From the NCBI GenBank assembly GCA_963693085.1, contig OY856409.1, positions 293,608,058-293,672,057 of the forward strand: a stretch of 64,000 nucleotides of DNA, given 5' to 3'. Both the position numbers and the translations under genes were made by a program. The stretch is from Alisma plantago-aquatica. Lineage: Eukaryota; Streptophyta; Magnoliopsida; Alismatales; Alismataceae. Below are positions 57,811 to 64,000 of this stretch, piece after piece; positions within the stretch are counted from its first letter, which is position 1, and every line of letters begins with the position of its first letter. The notes beneath the pieces were generated by a model. That model had not been told where the DNA came from, ran no database searches, and saw only the letters and a list, made by a program, of their open reading frames with translations.

Positions 57811-60376
57811 CTAAAAAGGTTATAAACCAGCGGGGTGAGACACACAGTCCCAGCGAGAAACATAACTCCCCGCCGAAACTACAAAACCTCAGAAAGATAA
57901 AGCAACAAAAGCAGATGACTGATAAGAGGTATAACAAGAGCAGTTATAAAGTAAAGCTTTTCATACTATCAAGCTTACCAGAAGTATGGAAGGCATATAC
58001 CCAAGTATTCTTTTATGGAACATGATTAACAAGAGAATATTTATAAGGTCTTACCACATAACATGAGGAACATATAAATAATTGTAGGTATAACAAGATT
58101 AACTACACAAGCAAGGCCTCAACTAATATTTTGTGTTTTTCCTTATGCAGTAAATACTATTCAGATGGATTATGTATTAATATGCCCTGAGGAAGTGAGC
58201 TGTACCGCTCAAATCCAACCTTTGGTTGCGAAACCCAAGCTGGTGCCATACAAGGTCAATGGAAGAGCCAGACTCCACGACCTCCCACCTCATGGTCAGT
58301 GTGTGAGTACAACACAAGCAAGACCGTAGTCTCATTCTTAAGTGGCCTCAGCCACAGGGTTAGCTCCATAGGCTACCCTCCCTCTAGCCCACCTTGGTAC
58401 AGGTCACGATGCTAGTATATTCGAGCCACATGCCAGTTCACCGTGCTCTGAGCCATGAACGCATTCATGCTCTATCATACGAAGCCATGGGCCTGTTCAC
58501 CATGCTCATATTCATATCCCGAGTCTGCAGTCATAGCTGCACTCGATTCCCTCTCTATTTTAGGCTAGGAGAAACCTCGCATATTCAACAATATGCGCTC
58601 CGGGTTAACCCGCAGGAGAACCCGTTTCACCATCACCAGCTCCTGATGATGATGGATCGATGGCCAGGGCAAACTACATGATTTGTTCCAATGTGATTAA
58701 TTAGTATATTTTAAGTGGATTGCAAGATTCAACCAAGTTGTATAACATGCAAACTATAATAAGAGTAAACAGTATGAAACTTAATATTATGCTTTTGTTG
58801 TAATCAACATCATCCTGATCCAACATTACATGTTACCACTTGGCCTCTTGCCAATCATCTAGATCCATTCTCAAGGATTATCACATTGCCATGGGATCTC
58901 AATCCCTCATCACATACTGCCACTGCCCCTTAAGGCTTACATCATCATCATGGGATAGCAATCCCAAGTACTTTAGCCAAACACATCATACATGTTATCT
59001 CATCATCAAGAGTAACTGTCAAAGCATATATACCTCTTACCCCTTTACCTGGCTATGCATCACCTGCATGGTTAGTACAATCATCATGGGTTGACAGCAA
59101 GATCATCTTATCAACATAGGGAAATATTGATTGATTATATATGATATCATTCATGCTTCAACCTATGATCATAGATGCAGTTCATGCAAAGAAATCTTAT
59201 ATGCTTACCATTATCTCAGCATTATCCATATCATTAAGATGATTACACACATACTGATAATATCATGGTAAGATACATAGATGTAGCAGGATTTATTAAC
59301 AAGAGCTAGCGTATAGATTCCATAAGAGATAAGACCCTCACTAGGAGTGTTCACTTTCCTCACCAAAGGTGGTATCGGGCAGGTTACTGTCCCCAAACAC
59401 CCAACATATACAGAAAACAGACCAGCGCATGTCAGCCAAACTCTAGGGTGTCGGGCATCCAAGGCATGACAGGCAACACAACGTCATGCAACACAAGGTA
59501 TTAGGTGCAACGCGGTGTCGTGCACTGCTGGTAGCGGGAACCCCGGCACGTAGCTCAGTCAAAGGAGCAAGTCTGGCGACGGTGCGTCGTGCAACGGTGT
59601 GTGTATATCATGCGCTCAAGCATATCGGGCAACTCCATGTATCGGGCACTTAGGGTGTCGTGCAACGCCCATCAGGTGTTGTTCTATCGACCGACACACA
59701 CAGGCTAAGGCTGAAGGGTGACACCCACCAAAGACTAACTAGCAACGCTCCATCACAGCAAGGCATAACGATACCAGTCCATCACCAAGGTTAAGTGTAT
59801 CGGGCAGGTTACTCATCTAATTGTGATGCCCGACACACACCAAGCAGGGACCAAGGGTGACGCCCGACTCAACCACATCAAGTGTCGTCCAAAGCTCAAG
59901 GTCAAGAGGGATATCAGGCATCACCTTCCCCAAGATCATAACGGCCAAGATGCAACCCCACAAGGTTGTCATCAAACTCAAGCACAAGAGCACCACAATC
60001 CTAATGGATCAAGAAGATGGTTCACCTCTCAACTATAAGAGAGAGAGTGGTCTTGCCAAGCTTCATATCACCAAGCTCACCCTTCAAGTCCATGGTGAGA
60101 GGAGGGTGTTTCTCAAGCTACTAGAACACAAGCTCACCTCTCAACTTAAACAAGAGAGGAGTGTTGCTCATGATACTAGAACTCAAGCTCACTCCTCAAG
60201 ACCTAGGAGAGAAGGGAGTATTGCTAACCAAGAAACCCTAGAACACATGGTTCGGCCAACAAGAACAACTTAAGCAAAAAACTAAACTAACAACATAACT
60301 AGCCGATCATAAGCAACATATAAACAAGAACATAGAAGAGGGTAATGTAGTTAGGGTTAGGAGTTATGTAACCCGC
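57811..60376 (-). other. Putative leader intron inside A LTR copy 3
   Basis: Minus strand AAG|GCGGGTTACATAAC at 60376 and CCTTTTTAG|GTGG ending at 57811. Same elements in copies 1 (28917 to 26352) and 2 (37626 to 35061, with B inserted outside it). Inference only. Confidence 0.35.
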
Positions 60377-60575
60377 CTTAAGCAATCTCCAAGCTCCTAG
60401 CTCCAAGCACCACCACAAGAAGGAGAGAAAGGCACTATAGGGTTCGTCCACCACTAGAGGAAGAAGGAGACTCCAAGAAGGATCAGCCACCAAGCTTGCA
60501 AAAGAAGAGGGTGTCGTGCGCCAAGGAGAGGAAGACTAAGGAACTAAAGGGATCCTTAGCAAGGGAAAGGAAACA

Positions 60576-60584
60576 CATATATAG
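60576..60584 (-). promoter_or_regulatory. TATA-like box of A LTR copy 3
   Basis: Minus strand CTATATATG about 630 bp inside the LTR. It is present in all three copies (for example TTATATATATG near 51117-51126). Confidence 0.45.
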
Positions 60585-61218
60585 AAGGGGATGGAGGAGA
60601 AACCAAGGGAAGGTAAGGCAAGGTGTCTCTCACTTAGGGACACTTGTCCATGAGTAAAGCCACATGCCCTAAACACATGTCCAAGGCAATTTCCACATGC
60701 AAGCATCAAGCACCAAGTGTCCACTAGTGGTGACACAAACAAGGTCAAAGAAGGTCAAAGGGGTCCATGGGTGACACACCTCCATGCCATGGCCGACACA
60801 CCCACTCCATGGCCGACACAACCCTGGGCGACACACCACTAGGGCGACACACAACCTGGGCGACACACTAGGCCGAAACAAGCATGTTCTTGCCCGACAC
60901 AAGGTCCAAAGAAGCAAAGGCAAGGCACCACAAGGCCCAACAAGCTCAACCAAGCCCAGAGGAACTCAAGCAATGAGCCCAACCCTTCCTCTCAACACAA
61001 GAGGAAGCAAAGAGAGGGAGGAACACCACACAAGGTGACAAGCTTGCCCACAAACCCTAGACTTGGGTTAATTGCAAGTAACACCTCCATCTCTCAACAA
61101 AGCACAAACAAACCCTAATCTCCACAGAAGGTGATTAGAAAGCAAAAAAGCACCAGAGTTAAGCAAAGCAAACAGGGTAAACCCTAAACTGAGGTCAGGG
61201 TCCTTACAAGCTAACCCC

Positions 61219-64000
61219 CTACAAAGGGATTTCGTCCCCGAAATCTGAAGAGAAAAGTGAGGGATACTTCCTCCTCATCTCTTCCTCAAGATCCCACGTG
61301 GCTTCCTCAACGCCACGATGATGCCAAAGGACCTTCACAAGAACCGTGTCCTTCCTCTTTAGCTTCTTAACTCTTCTATCAAGGATCACCACAGGACCTT
61401 CCTCGTAGGTCACATCTTCATCAAGCTCAACTTCAACCGGATGTATAACTGTTCATGAATCAGGATGACTTTTCTTCAGCATACTGACATGGAATACTGG
61501 ATGTAACCTGCGCAACTCTGGCGACAGCTATAACTTGTAAGCTACCTTGCCAACACGTGCTATGACCGGGTATGGCCCCATATACCTAGGTGCTAGCTTA
61601 CCCTTCTGGTCAAACCTCAACACACCTTTCCACGGCGAGACTTTAAGATACACTTTGTCTCCTACCTGGAACTCCAAAGGTCATCGGCGATTGTCTGCAT
61701 AAGACTTTTGCCAATCCTATGCCGCTTTCAACTGTTGTTATATCACCTTGATCTTCTCTATCGTTTGATGCACTAATTCAGGACCCAATAGCTGATATTC
61801 ACCAGACTCATACCAACACAAAGGAGATCTGCACTTCCTTCCATATAAGGCCTCATAAGGAGCCATGTCAATGCTCCGCTGATAACTATTGTTGTAAGCA
61901 AACTCTATCAAACTGAGATGTATGTCCCAACTACCTAGGAACTGCAAAACACAAGCTCGAAGGAGATCTTCCAGAATCTGAATAGTCCTCTCAGACTGTC
62001 CATCTGTCTGCAGGTGGAAGGCGGTACTGAACCTCAACTGTGTTCCCAACGCTCTGTGCAACTGTTCCCAGAAACGACTCATGAATTGAGGACCTCTGTC
62101 AGAAACTATCGTCTTTGGCACACCATGCAAATGCACTATCTCATCCACATATACTCGAGCGAGCTTCTCAGCTGTATATGTTGTCTTCACCAGTATGAAA
62201 TGGACAGACTTTGTCAATCTGTCCACTATAACCCAAATGGAATCATGATTCCTAGTTGTCCTGGGTAGGCCAACTACGAAATCCATGGTTATATGATCCC
62301 ATTTCTACTGCGGTATCGGCAGGGGTTGCAACGTACCTGCCGACTTTTGATGTTCAACCTTGACTTGCTGACATACCGCACACCTAGCCACGAACTCAGC
62401 TACATCTTTCTTCAAGCTGGACCACCAATACAAGTCCTTTAGACTATGATACATCTTGGTGACTCTTGAATGCATAGCATACATCGACGTGTGTGCTTCC
62501 TTGAGCACTAACTTCCTCAGATCATCAGCATCGGGGACCACCATCCTATCACGATAGCAAACTAGTCCATCCTCAGACTCATGGAACTCATCACGCTTTT
62601 CGCTGTCGAACTCTGATCTGATCAACTATACTATATCGTCTATTTATTGTGCATCTTTGATCTGTTCTCTCAGCATAGGCTTGACTTGCATCTGTGCTAA
62701 AAGTCCATCTAACAAGGAAACTTCCATCTGCACATTCATCTGCCGCAAGGAAACAAACATATCCCATCGATGGCATACCAGGGAACTCAACTGTGCCTTC
62801 TTTGAAGGAAAAGAAGAAGACTTTCGGTTAAGCGCATCAACTACCACATTTTCCTTACCAGGATGATACTCGATGGTGCAGTCGTAATCATTGATTAACT
62901 CCATCCATCGACGCTGTCGCATGTTTAACTCATGATGTGAAAAGATATACTTCAGATTCTTATGATTCATAAAGATCTGACACACTTCCCCATAAAGATA
63001 GTGTCTCCAAATCTTTAACGCATGAACCACTGCTTCCAACTCCAAATCATGAGTCAGATAGTTCTCCTCGTGTTTCTTAAGCTATCACGAAGAAAAGGAA
63101 ACCACATGATCTTCCTGCATCAGCACATAACCTAAACCTTTCTTGGAAGCATCGCAGAAAACAACGTAGCCCTTTCCAGGCCCTGGCAGCACTAGTACTG
63201 GAGCACTAGTCAGCTTTTTCTTCAAACTTTGGAAAGCTTGCTGACAACGGTCATCCTAGACAAAAGTTACATCCTTTCTAGTCAACTTTGTCATAGGTAA
63301 CGCAATCGCACTGAAGTCCTTGATAAACCTCCGGTAGTATCTTGCCAAACCCAGAAAACTGAGAACTTCTGTTAGTGTCTTTGGCTGTTCCCATTCTGCA
63401 ATAGACTCCACCTTCTTCAGATCTACTTTGACCCCTTCTGCAAATATCACATGACCCAAGAAAGTTACTTCTTCCAACCAGAACTCACACTTGCTGAACT
63501 TGGCATACAACTGATGTTGGCAAAGAAGAGTCATCGCTAGTCGAAGATGTCGCTCATGCTCTTGCTTGTCCTGACTGTAGATCAGGATGCCATCTATAAA
63601 GACTACAACAAACTGATCTAGGAACGGACGGAACACTCTGTTCATCAAGTCCATGAAAGCAACAGGTGCATTGGTTAGCCCAAACGGCATAACCACAAAC
63701 TCAAAGTCACCATACCTCGTCCTAAAAGCTAACTTTGGTATGTCATCTGCCTTTATCCTCAACTGATGATATCCCGACCGCAGATCGATCTTTGAAAACA
63801 TTGTAGCACCACACAACTGATCGAATAGATCGTCTATCCTCGGAAACAGGTACTTGTTCTTAATCGTGACCTTGTTCAACTATCGATAATCTATACATAA
63901 CCTCATCGATCCATCCTTCTTCTTGACGAATAACACTGGATCACCCCAAGGCGACGTACTTGATCGAATGAAACCTTTCTCCAACAACTCTTGCAACTAC
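61219..64000 (-). pseudogene. pol: A unit 3 pol, truncated by the window edge
   Basis: RT 63256-63879 with [10 protein letters not shown], where the second catalytic Asp has become Gly; RNase H 62644-63045; integrase 62305-62625 and 61738-62286 (MDFVVGLP, VSDRGPQF, DGQSER); chromodomain end 61219-61413. Stops shared with the other units lie at 63997-63999, 62626-62628 and 62305-62307. Gag and the 5' LTR lie beyond the window. Confidence 0.92.

Larger units (their letters stand above)
57329..61208 (-). repeat. A LTR copy 3 (uninterrupted)
   Basis: 3880 bp, TGGCAACACATCCC...CCTTACA. It is the 5' LTR of unit 2 and the 3' LTR of unit 3. Its uninterrupted sequence confirms the B insertion site. 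Confidence 0.93.
25871..64000 (-). mobile_element. Tandem array of Tekay/Del-type chromovirus (element A), LTR-int-LTR-int-LTR-int
   Basis: Three 3.88 kb LTR copies (25871-29756; 34579-51749 interrupted by B; 57329-61208) alternate with internal regions 29757-34578, 51750-57328 and 61209-64000+. All are in the same minus orientation and adjacent LTRs are shared. Internal regions encode gag, protease, RT, RNase H, integrase and a chromodomain, in the Ty3/gypsy order. This is the structure expected from unequal recombination between LTRs. The right end is outside the window, so more units may follow. Confidence 0.92.

Noticed and set aside
27381..59094. Frames of about 84 codons conserved at 27381-27635, 36090-36344 and 58840-59094 (and similar trios nearby)
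   Set aside because: They are conserved because they lie in LTR copies. They have no known domain, and substitutions show no codon pattern by eye.

Overview
This window is plant repetitive DNA. I found no intact host gene in 64 kb. Nearly every coding signal is retrotransposon protein: a plant-type LINE whose ORF1 carries a CCHC knuckle, a Ty1/copia element, chromodomain-type Ty3/gypsy elements of the Tekay/Del kind, and a hAT-like MITE. Where a primer binding site can be read it matches the 3' end of initiator tRNA-Met. This points to a land plant with a large, repeat-rich genome and a heterochromatic location. I cannot name the species. The only possible trace of a host gene is a decayed LRR-like stretch near 15.7-15.9 kb.

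Layout. (1) 1-13060: a minus-strand LINE, split by a minus-strand copia element at 1691-9905. The copia has 703-705 bp LTRs and a perfect 5-bp target duplication (GTTCC). Its gag-pol frame has three in-frame stops, one frameshift and a mutated protease triad. (2) 13061-14851: a truncated, minus-strand gypsy-type LTR (called E here). (3) 14852-15893: about 1 kb of older sequence, with a decayed LRR-like fragment at its right end. (4) 15894-25870: a plus-strand non-coding LTR element (D) with 3.8 kb LTRs and a 3.5 kb interior without ORFs. Its 3' LTR is cut by the next block. (5) 25871-64000: a minus-strand array of a Tekay-type chromovirus (A) in the order LTR-internal-LTR-internal-LTR-internal, running off the right edge. 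The LTRs are 3.88 kb and the internal regions about 4.83 kb. (6) Inside the middle A LTR sits element B (37696-50981, TSD GGTTC). B has 5.5 kb LTRs around only 2.3 kb of internal DNA, which keeps gag and the extreme end of pol. (7) Inside the second A internal region sits a 732-bp hAT-like MITE with an 8-bp TSD.

History. D is older than the A array, which interrupts it. A is older than B and the MITE, which interrupt it. The LINE is older than the copia. The three A internal regions share three premature amber codons, so they descend from one already damaged sequence.

The most interesting signal is in the giant LTRs. A, B, D and E seem to share one plan: a TATA-like box, then a splice-donor-like motif. 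In A, B and D (E is truncated) this is followed, more than 2 kb later, by a conserved acceptor-like core ending in TTTTTAG. This suggests a multi-kilobase leader intron contained inside the LTR. In B that putative intron is packed with 20-bp dyads of the form AAACGGTYTTGARACCGTTT, telo-box-like motifs and CACGGCCGTG palindromes. This is inferred from sequence only; RNA data would decide it.
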